DNA of 64,000 bases from JAYTJL01 sp964400155 (GTDB lineage Bacteria; Patescibacteriota; Saccharimonadia; Saccharimonadales; UBA10212). A program made the position numbers and the translations under genes. Below, in pieces: positions 34,494 to 43,281 of the stretch. The stretch spans positions 60,923-124,922 of the forward strand of contig CAYNSQ010000001.1 in NCBI GenBank assembly GCA_964400155.1. Reading direction: 5' to 3'. The notes beneath the pieces are model-generated. The model was not told the DNA's origin. It worked only from the letters and a program-made list of their open reading frames with translations, and searched no databases. Each line of letters begins with the position of its first letter. Position 1 is the stretch's first letter.

Positions 34494-35032
34494 TTAGTCT
34501 CCTTGATGGCATTGGCTATCAATTGCATGTCTGTCTTTGGATCTATCTTTTTTTCTAAAACCTTTTCTGTAGCAGAAGCAACCAAATCTGCAAGCTCTCC
34601 TTTGAGTTCACTGCGTAGTTTTTCACGTTCGTCAGCCAAACTTAGTTCGGCATCCTTGATAATATGTTTTGCTCGTTCTGCTGCGCTAAGTTCTGCGCTT
34701 GCTATAACTTCAGATGCTACTTTTTTCGCATCACTTAGTGACGTGTCTGCTTGTATGCGTGCCTGGTTAATTATTTCTGACGCTTTTTTTTCCGCACTTG
34801 CAAGCGCTTCTTCAGTTTTTTTCGCCTGTACAAGACTTTCTTCAAGCGTTTCGCGACGAGCTTCTAGTGTAGAAACTAGTTTTGGAAAGACATACTTTTT
34901 TAAAATGACCAGAACAATAACAAATGCAATTAACTGAAATAGGAAGGCCTGCAAGTTAATACCCAAAGCAGCAATACCACCACTTGTTTCGGCATCAGTA
35001 CTTTCTGCAAATATTTTACTAATAACTAACAA
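34490..35032 (-). CDS. atpF: ATP synthase subunit b
   Basis: A 180-residue peripheral-stalk protein: one N-terminal membrane span (about 25-47, LQAFLFQLIAFVIVLVILKKYVF) followed by a long charged helix typical of b dimers (LEARRETLEESLVQAKKTEEALASAEKKASEII). Four-base overlap with atpH. Confidence 0.94.
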   Translation of the reverse strand: MLVISKIFAESTDAETSGGIAALGINLQAFLFQLIAFVIVLVILKKYVFPKLVSTLEARRETLEESLVQAKKTEEALASAEKKASEIINQARIQADTSLSDAKKVASEVIASAELSAAERAKHIIKDAELSLADEREKLRSELKGELADLVASATEKVLEKKIDPKTDMQLIANAIKETK

Positions 35033-35052
35033 TTTTTAGGTCTTTCTTATTC

Positions 35053-35271
35053 TTATGATGTTGTGAATACGATTAGTAGAACGAAAGCCAACACGGCATC
35101 AACTAAACCAGCCATAATAAAAGCTGTAGAAAGGACTTTGCTCTGAACTTCAGGATTTCGACCAATCGAATTTACTGCGGCAGAACCTATAAGTCCAACT
35201 CCAATTGCAGGACCAATCGCGCCCAACCCAATAGCTAGTCCTTTTACTAATGCGGGATCAACGTTTTCCAT
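35053..35271 (-). CDS. atpE: ATP synthase subunit c
   Basis: A 72-residue hairpin of two helices with the RNPEV polar loop (38-42). The ion-binding carboxylate is an aspartate in IMAGLVDAVLAF, as in E. coli. I see no clear Na+-type ligand set, so a proton ring is expected. SD AAGGAG lies upstream. Confidence 0.96.
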   Translation of the reverse strand: MENVDPALVKGLAIGLGAIGPAIGVGLIGSAAVNSIGRNPEVQSKVLSTAFIMAGLVDAVLAFVLLIVFTTS

Positions 35272-35322
35272 TATTTAATATCTCCTTTTATTTATTAATT
35301 TATACTTCTTCCATGTATAGAT

Positions 35323-36147
35323 CTATCCATGAGCAGGCTTTAACTTACTGCTCGGATTACTAATTACTTCCTCATTTTCATGACTCTCCTGATGAGCAGT
35401 AGCCATTGAAAGATAAGTTGTAGTTAGCATCATAAATACATACGCCTGGATAGCCGAGAAGAATATTTCAAGAAAAATTACAGGTACAGTAGCAAACCAA
35501 GCTAAATTTCCCGTGAGCTGTGCAATTGTATGTATCAAAACCTCACCTGCATATATAACGCCAAAAAGCCTCATAGACAAGGTAACGATTCTCAAAAGGT
35601 CTCCAAAAACTTCCATTATCCCGAGCAGGAAGTTACCTGGTTTCCAAGGTTTATCGCTAAAGTAATGCTTAAAATGTCCTTTCCAGCCAAGTTCTTTCAA
35701 TGCATAGAACTGAACTGTTCCAATTGTTAACACGGCTAAAGCAAGGGTTGCATTCAGATCTGTTGTAAAGGGTCGAAATAGTGTAACATTCTCACCGTCT
35801 ACTGAAGCAGTTATACTGCCAACACCAGGAATAAGTCCCGATAGGTTCCAAGCTAGGATGAAAACAAAAAGAGTTGCCAGAAAGGGAAGGTGCTTGAGTG
35901 CTTTCTTGCGGCTTCCAAAACTACCGATAGCTACTCCCCAAATACCGTCAACTAATAATTCGAAGTAGTATGAAAGTCGAGATTTTGGATGCAATTGAGA
36001 TAACTTTGCAGCTGCTATAAGCACTACTAACATAATGAATGCAATTATTAATCCGTATAACATCGAATTAGTGATGCTAATGGGACCAACCATAAACAGT
36101 TTATCGGCTGTAAGCGGTTCTGATTCAACTGCAAAAAATTCTAGCAT
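35323..36147 (-). CDS. atpB: ATP synthase subunit a
   Basis: A 274-residue membrane subunit forming the proton half-channels. The essential arginine lies in LRIVTLSMRLFGVIYAGEVLIH, and the C-terminal helix IQAYVFMMLTTTYLSMATAHQ is typical. First gene of atpBEFHAGDC. No atpI precedes it. Confidence 0.96.
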   Translation of the reverse strand: MLEFFAVESEPLTADKLFMVGPISITNSMLYGLIIAFIMLVVLIAAAKLSQLHPKSRLSYYFELLVDGIWGVAIGSFGSRKKALKHLPFLATLFVFILAWNLSGLIPGVGSITASVDGENVTLFRPFTTDLNATLALAVLTIGTVQFYALKELGWKGHFKHYFSDKPWKPGNFLLGIMEVFGDLLRIVTLSMRLFGVIYAGEVLIHTIAQLTGNLAWFATVPVIFLEIFFSAIQAYVFMMLTTTYLSMATAHQESHENEEVISNPSSKLKPAHG

Positions 36148-36239
36148 AAATCAACCTCACTTAAACAAGACACGGCCTCATTACCGGCCGATGTATCTAT
36201 ACTGGTCGTATTGTTCACACCCAAGTGCATTTAATTAAC

Positions 36240-36268
36240 AGTATACCGACTCCTTAGTAATTTGTCTA
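36240..36268 (-). promoter_or_regulatory. Promoter of the atp operon
   Basis: On the minus strand: TAGACA (36268-36263), exactly 17 nt, TATACT (36245-36240). Each box matches consensus at five of six positions. The predicted leader is about 85 nt and contains a short CGGCC/GGCCG hairpin. Confidence 0.75.
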
Positions 36269-36276
36269 AAATAATA

Positions 36277-37110
36277 TCAATTTAATTGAAGAGGCTTGGG
36301 TGGATAATATTTATAGAAATTTAATCCAAAATATTCTTCCATAGTTTTACTCGAGTTATAAAGTGCTTCAGCTAATTCTTTGCCAACATAACGTAGATGC
36401 CAGGGTTCATAACTATACCCGGTCATATTTTCCTTATCCTTGGGATATCGAATGATAAAACCATACTTGTGAGCATTATCCACTAGCCATTTTCCTTCGG
36501 GTGTGTCACCAAAACAGACATCCAGCCGGCATCTACCATCAAGAGGTTCGACATCAACAGCTAGTCCTGTTTGGTGTTCGCTATGTCCGGCATGAGCACT
36601 TGTTTTATCTGCTTCGGCTTGACCTTGTGACTGAGCGTAACTGGCGTTTAAAGCAGCTTGTGTAGAATATGAACGATATCCACTTGTAAGACGAAGTACG
36701 ATACTGCTTGATCTTGCTGCTTGAGACAGTTCAGTTAATGCCGCTGCAGTGTCTGAGCGAATTTTCATGTTTTCATTACTTGATGAGCTGGTTAAGGGTA
36801 TGTCTGGATTGATTAGCTCGTTCGGTACATAAGTTGAGGGAAGTGTACGACCTTTGTTGACTACTACCCAAAGACTAGCAGCTTCATCAATCGAAAACTG
36901 TTGAGATTTGACACTAGAAATAGACTTACTAGAAGACTTACTGCTCGAATCATTTGTTAACTTAGGTAGCTTGCTAGTACTTTTTGATTTATCAGTTTGC
37001 CAATAAAACAATGTACCGGTAGCTACTACAACCAAGATAATTAAAAAATATAAAACGTGCTTTCTATTTGTTTTTTTAGTTTTTTTTGTCTTTGAATATT
37101 TAGCCATCAT
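36277..37110 (-). CDS. VanY-family D-alanyl-D-alanine carboxypeptidase
   Basis: A 277-residue membrane-anchored peptidoglycan peptidase: TM helix near 18-38, a Ser/Lys-rich linker (40-75), then the M15B catalytic domain (about 120-265). Zinc-site motifs HSEHQTGLAVDVEP (His and Asp ligands) and SYEPWHLRYVG (His ligand) are intact, with SGYRSY before them. It trims the terminal D-Ala of cell-wall stem peptides. The start may be ATG 37110 or the adjacent ATG 37107. Confidence 0.92.
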   Translation of the reverse strand: MMAKYSKTKKTKKTNRKHVLYFLIILVVVATGTLFYWQTDKSKSTSKLPKLTNDSSSKSSSKSISSVKSQQFSIDEAASLWVVVNKGRTLPSTYVPNELINPDIPLTSSSSNENMKIRSDTAAALTELSQAARSSSIVLRLTSGYRSYSTQAALNASYAQSQGQAEADKTSAHAGHSEHQTGLAVDVEPLDGRCRLDVCFGDTPEGKWLVDNAHKYGFIIRYPKDKENMTGYSYEPWHLRYVGKELAEALYNSSKTMEEYFGLNFYKYYPPKPLQLN

Positions 37111-37115
37111 CTATA

Positions 37116-37121
37116 ATTATA
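37116..37121 (-). promoter_or_regulatory. -10 box of the VanY gene (leaderless type)
   Basis: TATAAT on the minus strand, 5 nt before ATG 37110 and 8 nt before ATG 37107. Confidence 0.5.
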
Positions 37122-37160
37122 TCAAGACTAACGTGTAAGCTAGACAATTTACCCCAGGAG

Positions 37161-38600
37161 ATAATAATCAAAAAGACTCATATAAGCGACTACCTGACAT
37201 TCAATGCCGAGCAAACACCAGACAAAGTTGCTTTGAATTTTGATGATAAATCATTTACCTGGAAGGCGCTTTCCGAGGAAGTTAATGAATTCGCCACTAA
37301 ACTTGCAACATTATTGAGACCACATTCAAAAAAACAACAAGTTATAGGACTGTTAATACCTAACTGCTGGGAATATGTTGTTGCCTATCTGGCTATCTTA
37401 AAACTCGGCCATATCGCCATGCCAATTGACACTAGTTTTAAACAATTAGAAATTGACGCCATTGTTGAGCAAACCAAACCTAAGTTAGTCATCACATTAA
37501 GCAATAATGGTGTTAGTAGTTTCTACGAATTTGATCAAATTCTGCAGATAAATTCATTGACTAAATATTCGGAGCTTCGCTTGCCACCAGAAGAGCAGAT
37601 TGCTTCACTTCTATTTACTTCTGGAACAACTGGGCGACCAAAAGCAGTACCCAATACCCACTTAAATCATATCTGGAACGTTAAGACTTGTTCTGAGACT
37701 TGGGACTGGAGAGCAGATGACACTCTACTAATATCGCTAAGACTTTCTCATATGTATGGATTGATAATGGGTCTTACGGGAAGTCTATATCATGGCAACA
37801 CCCTTTTCCTGCAAGATTGGTTCGATCCTAAAAAGACTTTAGAAGTATTAGCTAGCGGCGATATTAGTTTATTCCAGCACGTACCCTTTGCTTATCAAGA
37901 AATGTTAGCCTACGTTGCCGAAAATCCAGAAGCTACATTTAACCTATCAAAAGTCAGAGTTATGATTTCAGGCGGTGGACCACTGTCACCAGACGATTGG
38001 CAAAAATTTTATACAACTTTTGGTGTGAAGATTATAGAGACATATGGCTCTTCTGAATCAGGTCGGATAGCCGGGAATCGTCTTGACGATCCTCATCCTG
38101 GATCACCAGGCTTCTTTTTTCCAGGTGTTAGATATAAGATATCTGATCACTCTGAACTGCTAGTTAAGTCACCAGGTGTTTTTCCTGGCTACTTCCACAA
38201 CAAAACTGCCACGCACAACGGATTTACAGACGATGGTTGGTGGCGTACTGGAGATATAGTTGAGATTAAAGATGGTAGAGTGAATTTAAAAGGCAGGTTG
38301 CACGAACGAATTAGAAAATTTGGATACACAATTTCGCCCCGTGATGTTGAATGGGCTTTACTTAAAAACCCCAAAATCCAAGAAGCATTTGTGATGGGAT
38401 TGCCAGACGTACATAATTTAAATGATACTTTGGTTTATTTTATAGTCAGCGAATTAACAGACGAAGAGCTTAAAGAATACTGTAAAAATAATTTATTATT
38501 TGCCTGGAGGGCTGATAAAGTTATTAGGTTGGCAAGTTTACCAAGGACTGTAACCGGCAAACCAAAAATTCCTAAGTTGAGAGAGTTAGCTACGAGTTGA
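37161..38600 (+). CDS. AMP-dependent acyl ligase with non-canonical start
   Basis: ANL-superfamily adenylating enzyme, 479 residues with this start. It has LLFTSGTTGRPKAVPNTHLN (P-loop), ETYGSSESGRIAGN, GWWRTGDIVEIKDGRVNLKGRLHERIRKFG (hinge) and the C-terminal lysine region VTGKPKIPK. The first canonical start, TTG 37233, removes the conserved AEQTPDKVALNF segment. The frame is open from 37104 but holds no ATG, GTG or TTG before that. AGGAG (37156-37160) is followed by ATA 37161, ATA 37164 and ATC 37167; ATC has the best spacing. Substrate unknown. A TTGA overlap couples it to the OpgC-like gene. Confidence 0.87.
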   Translation: MIIKKTHISDYLTFNAEQTPDKVALNFDDKSFTWKALSEEVNEFATKLATLLRPHSKKQQVIGLLIPNCWEYVVAYLAILKLGHIAMPIDTSFKQLEIDAIVEQTKPKLVITLSNNGVSSFYEFDQILQINSLTKYSELRLPPEEQIASLLFTSGTTGRPKAVPNTHLNHIWNVKTCSETWDWRADDTLLISLRLSHMYGLIMGLTGSLYHGNTLFLQDWFDPKKTLEVLASGDISLFQHVPFAYQEMLAYVAENPEATFNLSKVRVMISGGGPLSPDDWQKFYTTFGVKIIETYGSSESGRIAGNRLDDPHPGSPGFFFPGVRYKISDHSELLVKSPGVFPGYFHNKTATHNGFTDDGWWRTGDIVEIKDGRVNLKGRLHERIRKFGYTISPRDVEWALLKNPKIQEAFVMGLPDVHNLNDTLVYFIVSELTDEELKEYCKNNLLFAWRADKVIRLASLPRTVTGKPKIPKLRELATS

Positions 38601-39781
38601 GCACTATAAAACCCCATATTAAAAGAATAGCCGCATTCGACATAATGCGCGGTTTAATGCTTGTAATTATGATGGTTGATCATATAGAACTGTACCCCAG
38701 TATTTATGACTACTTTACGGGTCGAGGGAGGCTTTTTGTTTCAGCAGCGGAGGGTTTTTTCTTTCTTTCCGGAATACTTGTTGGGATGGTTTATAAAAGG
38801 CGAGCATCAAGAGGTGCAAAATTTATTTTTGGAAGAATGTGGCTTAGAGCAATAGAACTTTATATTTTAGCAGCAGTAACAACTATTGGTTACGCTGTTT
38901 GGGCAAGCTGGGCTGGGAATACAGCTATTAAGTATGGTCTTCCCAATCCTACAGATTGGGCATATTTAATCAAAGAAACTCTTATGCTCCAGTATGGCTG
39001 GGGTTGGGCTGATTTTCTTATGCGATTTTGTATTTTGATGTTAATTGCGCCCTTTGCTTTTTATGGTTTGATGCGCGGTAAATGGAGATTTGTACTAACT
39101 ATCAGTATCTTGACATGGCTTTTAAGAGGCCAAAACTTCACTTTTGCGTGGCAATTGCTGTTCTTTGGTGGTATGACTGCAGGATACTACTGGGATGAAA
39201 TAAATAACTTCTTTTTGGGCTTGAAACCAAAAACTGCAAGATTGCTAAAACATAGCGCTTATATACTTGCCGGAATTAGTTTTGTTGTTAGCTATTTGAT
39301 TGTCTACTTACTTTCATTGCTAAACGACAAAATTGATAGCCTGAATGTAGGGTTGCGAAATCTCACCCTTAATATAAATTCTATTAACGAGCAAGTTTGG
39401 GTTTACGCAGAGAAGTGGACACTAGGTCCTTTAAGGGTGGTGTTATTTTTGTTATGGTTTAGTGTACTTTATCTTATAGTCAATAAATATTCTGATGCAA
39501 TAAATCACTACACTAAGGGCAGCCTAGAACTACTCGGCCGCAATAGTTTGTTTGTGTATTTACTGCATTCTTTAATTGTTTTTGTTTTTCATCTTTATAT
39601 AATTCCGGAACAAACCAGCCTACTGCTTAATTTTATTATTACAGGAGTTGCACTTGGCTTGCTGATAGCTGGTACGGCCGGTTACAAAAATCTTCGAAAA
39701 TCTTACCCAAATATTGCAATCAATAGTATCTACGTATTGATAGTTAGTAGAGTAAAAAATGCTCTACCTGGCAAGAACTGA
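38597..39781 (+). CDS. OpgC-like membrane acyltransferase
   Basis: A 394-residue protein with about ten TM helices. The N-terminus RIAAFDIMRGLMLVIMMVDHIELYPS and GRLFVSAAEGFFFLSGILVG are typical of the OpgC branch of acyltransferase-3-like proteins, which add acyl groups (for example succinate) to extracytoplasmic glycans. The start TTG 38597 overlaps the upstream TGA stop (TTGA), so it is co-translated with the AMP ligase. Acyl modification of a surface glycan is inferred from the pair. The 3' end overlaps the convergent hydrolase gene by 18 bp. Confidence 0.82.
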   Translation: MSTIKPHIKRIAAFDIMRGLMLVIMMVDHIELYPSIYDYFTGRGRLFVSAAEGFFFLSGILVGMVYKRRASRGAKFIFGRMWLRAIELYILAAVTTIGYAVWASWAGNTAIKYGLPNPTDWAYLIKETLMLQYGWGWADFLMRFCILMLIAPFAFYGLMRGKWRFVLTISILTWLLRGQNFTFAWQLLFFGGMTAGYYWDEINNFFLGLKPKTARLLKHSAYILAGISFVVSYLIVYLLSLLNDKIDSLNVGLRNLTLNINSINEQVWVYAEKWTLGPLRVVLFLLWFSVLYLIVNKYSDAINHYTKGSLELLGRNSLFVYLLHSLIVFVFHLYIIPEQTSLLLNFIITGVALGLLIAGTAGYKNLRKSYPNIAINSIYVLIVSRVKNALPGKN

Positions 39782-40819
39782 TAAACTTCTATCCCAAATT
39801 GCTTGTCTTTCGCTCATTAAATCATGGTCACCGTTAGGATAAATGAAATAGCCATGATTTCTGCCTAGATTAGCTAGCTTAAGATCAAGTTCAGCTGAAA
39901 ATTGAGGTGGTACTACTAAATCTTTCGCACCCACATGTATCTGATAATAGGTTTTGTTTTTGGAAATAAAATTAATTGGTGAAGCATTTTTCCAAAAATT
40001 AGGGTTCGAATTGGGTGTTCCAAACTTCAACAAGGCTTTTTCTTTATTCTCTGCGGCTATCGGGTTTCCAACATCAGAGGGTGCCGTATAGGCTTCAAAA
40101 GTTGTTGAAAAATCTGCTACTGGACCAGCTAACAAGATTGCAGTCTTAATACTTGAAGACAGGACACTGGCTCTAAGTCCAACATAAGCTCCCATACTGT
40201 GGCCCCATACATTAATAGCAGAAGATTTCAAATAAGCTGTTTGTTTTATAGCTGATACAAGACTCAGAGTGTCGGTATTATATGCCATAGAATAATTTGC
40301 TCCTTCGGCTTTACCGGAGTCGCTACTCAAACCCTGTCCTCTAAAGTCAGGTTTTATAACCGCAAAGCCGTTTTCAGCGTAATGCATCATATCTGTTTCA
40401 TAGCCTCTAGTTGTCATATACTCACTGGGGCTTCGGTAAGCATGGAGCAGTACAACCACAGGAAAACCATTATCCGGTATATTACCAGATGGTAGATACA
40501 TCAGTCCGTAACCTGTAAGGTTATCAGCTTTGATGTCGTATTTGACTATAGATTTTTCGATGCCATTAACATTCTCCACAATCTGAGTTTTGGTAAGCGA
40601 AGCAGATGGGTAATTAGCTTTTTTTGCTGTTCTAATATCTAAACTCTCATGTAGTTTTCTTGAAGTGAATGCTTGACCACTGGATATATCAAAACCATCA
40701 ACTTTTTCTGGACTATACTGCGATGTAACAAAATACCAACCTATGCCCAAATACAACGCCAGTAACATAGTGGCTAAAATTGGTTTGTAGAATTCTTTTT
40801 TGGTTTTATTTTTTTTCAT
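39764..40819 (-). CDS. Membrane-anchored alpha/beta hydrolase (prolyl-oligopeptidase-like)
   Basis: A 351-residue protein: N-terminal TM (about 13-30), then a hydrolase domain with VVLLHAYRSPSEY, DFRGQGLSSDSG, nucleophile elbow GHSMGAY, the acid region HVGAKDLVVPP and histidine in YPNGDHDLM. It resembles S9-type peptidases/esterases acting outside the membrane. ATG 40819 is chosen because hydrophobic topology starts soon after; an upstream ATG at 40972 would add 51 residues overlapping the divergent VKOR gene. TATAAT lies 21 nt upstream. Confidence 0.84.
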   Translation of the reverse strand: MKKNKTKKEFYKPILATMLLALYLGIGWYFVTSQYSPEKVDGFDISSGQAFTSRKLHESLDIRTAKKANYPSASLTKTQIVENVNGIEKSIVKYDIKADNLTGYGLMYLPSGNIPDNGFPVVVLLHAYRSPSEYMTTRGYETDMMHYAENGFAVIKPDFRGQGLSSDSGKAEGANYSMAYNTDTLSLVSAIKQTAYLKSSAINVWGHSMGAYVGLRASVLSSSIKTAILLAGPVADFSTTFEAYTAPSDVGNPIAAENKEKALLKFGTPNSNPNFWKNASPINFISKNKTYYQIHVGAKDLVVPPQFSAELDLKLANLGRNHGYFIYPNGDHDLMSERQAIWDRSLSVLAR

Positions 40820-40913
40820 TTTGTAAGGAACACTTACATTATTATAACCATTTATAACAGGTTTGAGTAGCTGATTAATTTGTTTGGATGATATGATAGT
40901 CACTACATTGGTG

Positions 40914-41531
40914 ATGAGTAAATCAGAAACAAAATCTAATGAATGGACGCTAACGCGAACACTGCCATACATATTAATAATCGGCAGTGTAATTGGCGCT
41001 ATTTCTTCTGCAATATTAACAGTTGAACTTTTGACTATTCTAAAAGATCCGCATTACGTGCCAGTCTGTAACCTAAATCCAGTATTAAGTTGTAGCTCTG
41101 TCACTACTAGCGCACAAGCAAGTGCTTTTGGTTTTCCTAATGAATTTTTAGGATTAATTGGATTTGGCATATTGGGAACAATTGGAGCAGGGATGTTAGC
41201 TGGCGCTAAATATGCTAGGTGGTTTTGGAAGTTAACATCAGTAGGTCTAACATTGGCAGTAATATTCTTAACATGGCTTCAATTTCAGACTCTATATCGC
41301 ATAGGAGCACTCTGCCTTTTTTGTATGTGTGTTTGGGCGGTGACTATTCCAATGTTCTGGTATACGCTTCTATACAACCTTAAGCATGGCAATATTGATG
41401 TGCCCAAAAAATGGCAAGGAATTAGCACATTTGCACAAAAACATCATGGTGATGTGTTGATAGTATGGATACTATTGATAATTATCCTTATTCTAAATCG
41501 ATTTTGGTATTACTGGTCAACATTAATTTAA
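40914..41531 (+). CDS. Vitamin K epoxide reductase family protein (VKOR copy 1)
   Basis: A 205-residue membrane protein that oxidises secreted-protein thiols using quinone. The loop cysteine pair is in VPVCNLNPVLSCSS, and the redox CXXC is in GALCLFCMC. There are four to five TM helices. It has no fused thioredoxin domain, so a separate DsbA-like partner is expected but is not in this window. ATG 40914 is chosen over an in-frame TTG at 40884. A second copy is at 48786-49385. Confidence 0.9.
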   Translation: MSKSETKSNEWTLTRTLPYILIIGSVIGAISSAILTVELLTILKDPHYVPVCNLNPVLSCSSVTTSAQASAFGFPNEFLGLIGFGILGTIGAGMLAGAKYARWFWKLTSVGLTLAVIFLTWLQFQTLYRIGALCLFCMCVWAVTIPMFWYTLLYNLKHGNIDVPKKWQGISTFAQKHHGDVLIVWILLIIILILNRFWYYWSTLI

Positions 41532-41545
41532 ATCGATATGTAAAA

Positions 41546-43201
41546 TCAGAAATGCTGTCTTATATGACTCATAGTGTACTCCCACGTGGCATCAGTTTTT
41601 TTATGGGGATTAAATATATTTTGAGGGTCAAAGATTTGTTTGGTTTGCTTCATAAGTTCAAAAATTTCATCGCCGTACATTTCATTCAACCAGGGACCGC
41701 GAATCATTCCGTCGTTATGCTCACCAGATAGCGATCCGCCATAGTTTAATACCAAACGATTGACCTCATCCATAGCCGGACGTAATTTGGCTCTTTCAGA
41801 TGCTTCTTCAATCTTCATGAGAGGAATAATATGAAAATTACCATCACCCATGTGTCCGGCTATAGTTGCAAGCAATTTGTACTTCTTAATAATCACTTGA
41901 AGCTCTGGCAAAAATTTTGGTAATTTTGCGGGTGGAACAACTAAGTCGTCAATAAAGGGTGCAGTATGTTTGTCTTTTACTTTTTTTCTAAGCAAATTAA
42001 AACTCTCCCGGCGCATTATTCTAAATTTCCAAGCCTTAGACTCTGTCGAATCTTCTTCTGTGGCTTGAAGTTTGAACTTGGCAAGCTTCAATTTTAGTTT
42101 GTGAATTTTTTTACTTACTTTCTCTGGTGAATCATCAGTAAATTCCACCAACATAACCATTTTTGGAATTCCTTTGAATAAAATCAAAGCATCCGGTAAT
42201 AACTGAAAGCCCAGACGAATTAGTCCTTTCCAGCCAAGAGTTTTTCTAAAGTAAGGGAAAAATTTAATAGCCAACATTAAAGTATGGTTATCAAAAGCTT
42301 CAAAAGATGTTGGCTTGTGAGGCATCACAGCATTGATAATTTCACCCAAATTATTCAAATTTTTCATAAACACAACCAGTACACCGGAACTGGTGGGATT
42401 ATGGATTAAACGAAATTTAATGTCGCTTACTAATCCAATGGTGCCTTGTGACCCGACAAACAATTTGGTTAGATCGAAAACGCCTTTTTGTCTATCCCAA
42501 ACATCCCACAAATTATAACCTGTCGAGTTTTTACTAACGTGTGGCTTGGCAGCTTTGATCTTTTCGTAATTTTTATCTAGCAGTTCATACATTTTTCTAT
42601 ATAACTCACCCTCAAAATCAGCTTTAGCAATTTTGGCTTTCAGTTCTTCTTCTGAAATTGGCTTAATTGTGTATGACATTCCATCTGAAAGTACTACTGA
42701 CATTTCGTCTACATAGTCTTCTGTTTTTCCATAAGCCAGGGATTTCTCACCACCTGAATTATTACCAACCATGCCACCCACACTGGCAAGTTCTCTGCTT
42801 GCTGGGAAAGAAGGCAGCAAGGCATTGTTATGTTGTAAAGTAGCTTTTTCAAAATCCCTGTATAAAACACCGGGTTGAGTTTGGGCTGAGTTATCTGTAA
42901 CTTCCTCAATTACATTCATATATTTCACAAAGTCTACTAAAACTGATTCGGTAATAGAGCCCCCTGACATACAGGTACCAGCACTACGGGCAGTTAGAGA
43001 AAGATTGGGTATGCTTGATTTTAAATTATTAACTGTAGTAACTAGTTTCTCTAAATCTTTTTTATTTTTAGGAGCTACTACTGCTTGAGGTACAAGCTCA
43101 AATAAAGATGCATCATGGGAAAAGGCTTGCCTGGTTGCATCGTCTGTGAATATATCTCCTTCAAAACCTAGAGCTTTTAAAGAAGTAGTAAACTGTTCCA
43201 T
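41546..43201 (-). CDS. FAD-linked oxidoreductase, GlcD/D-lactate dehydrogenase type
   Basis: A 551-residue flavoprotein. The PCMH-type FAD domain (about 25-230) has TARSAGTCMSGGSI and PASRELASVGGMVGNNSGGEKSLAYGKTEDY; the C-terminal FAD-oxidase domain has AGHMGDGNFHIIP and GGSLSGEHNDGMIRGPWL. These are D-lactate/2-hydroxyglutarate/glycolate dehydrogenase signatures. Such enzymes pass electrons to quinone or a cytochrome. The substrate cannot be fixed from sequence. AAGGAG precedes the ATG. Confidence 0.88.
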   Translation of the reverse strand: MEQFTTSLKALGFEGDIFTDDATRQAFSHDASLFELVPQAVVAPKNKKDLEKLVTTVNNLKSSIPNLSLTARSAGTCMSGGSITESVLVDFVKYMNVIEEVTDNSAQTQPGVLYRDFEKATLQHNNALLPSFPASRELASVGGMVGNNSGGEKSLAYGKTEDYVDEMSVVLSDGMSYTIKPISEEELKAKIAKADFEGELYRKMYELLDKNYEKIKAAKPHVSKNSTGYNLWDVWDRQKGVFDLTKLFVGSQGTIGLVSDIKFRLIHNPTSSGVLVVFMKNLNNLGEIINAVMPHKPTSFEAFDNHTLMLAIKFFPYFRKTLGWKGLIRLGFQLLPDALILFKGIPKMVMLVEFTDDSPEKVSKKIHKLKLKLAKFKLQATEEDSTESKAWKFRIMRRESFNLLRKKVKDKHTAPFIDDLVVPPAKLPKFLPELQVIIKKYKLLATIAGHMGDGNFHIIPLMKIEEASERAKLRPAMDEVNRLVLNYGGSLSGEHNDGMIRGPWLNEMYGDEIFELMKQTKQIFDPQNIFNPHKKTDATWEYTMSHIRQHF

Positions 43202-43254
43202 TCTCCTTAAGTTTAGATTAATAAATTACAACGTGCAAACTTGTTCGGAGGCAG

Positions 43255-43260
43255 TATAAT
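43255..43260 (+). promoter_or_regulatory. -10 box of thyA-folA
   Basis: TATAAT, followed by a short leader with the GAGGGG ribosome binding site and ATG 43282. No convincing -35 is visible. Confidence 0.5.
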
Positions 43261-43281
43261 AGTTAATCCAAGAGGGGTTAT

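Noticed and set aside
33616..34937. Long plus-strand open frames opposite atpA and atpF
   Set aside because: They are antisense to strongly conserved ATP synthase genes, have Ser/Thr-rich composition typical of reverse-frame translations and no ribosome binding sites.
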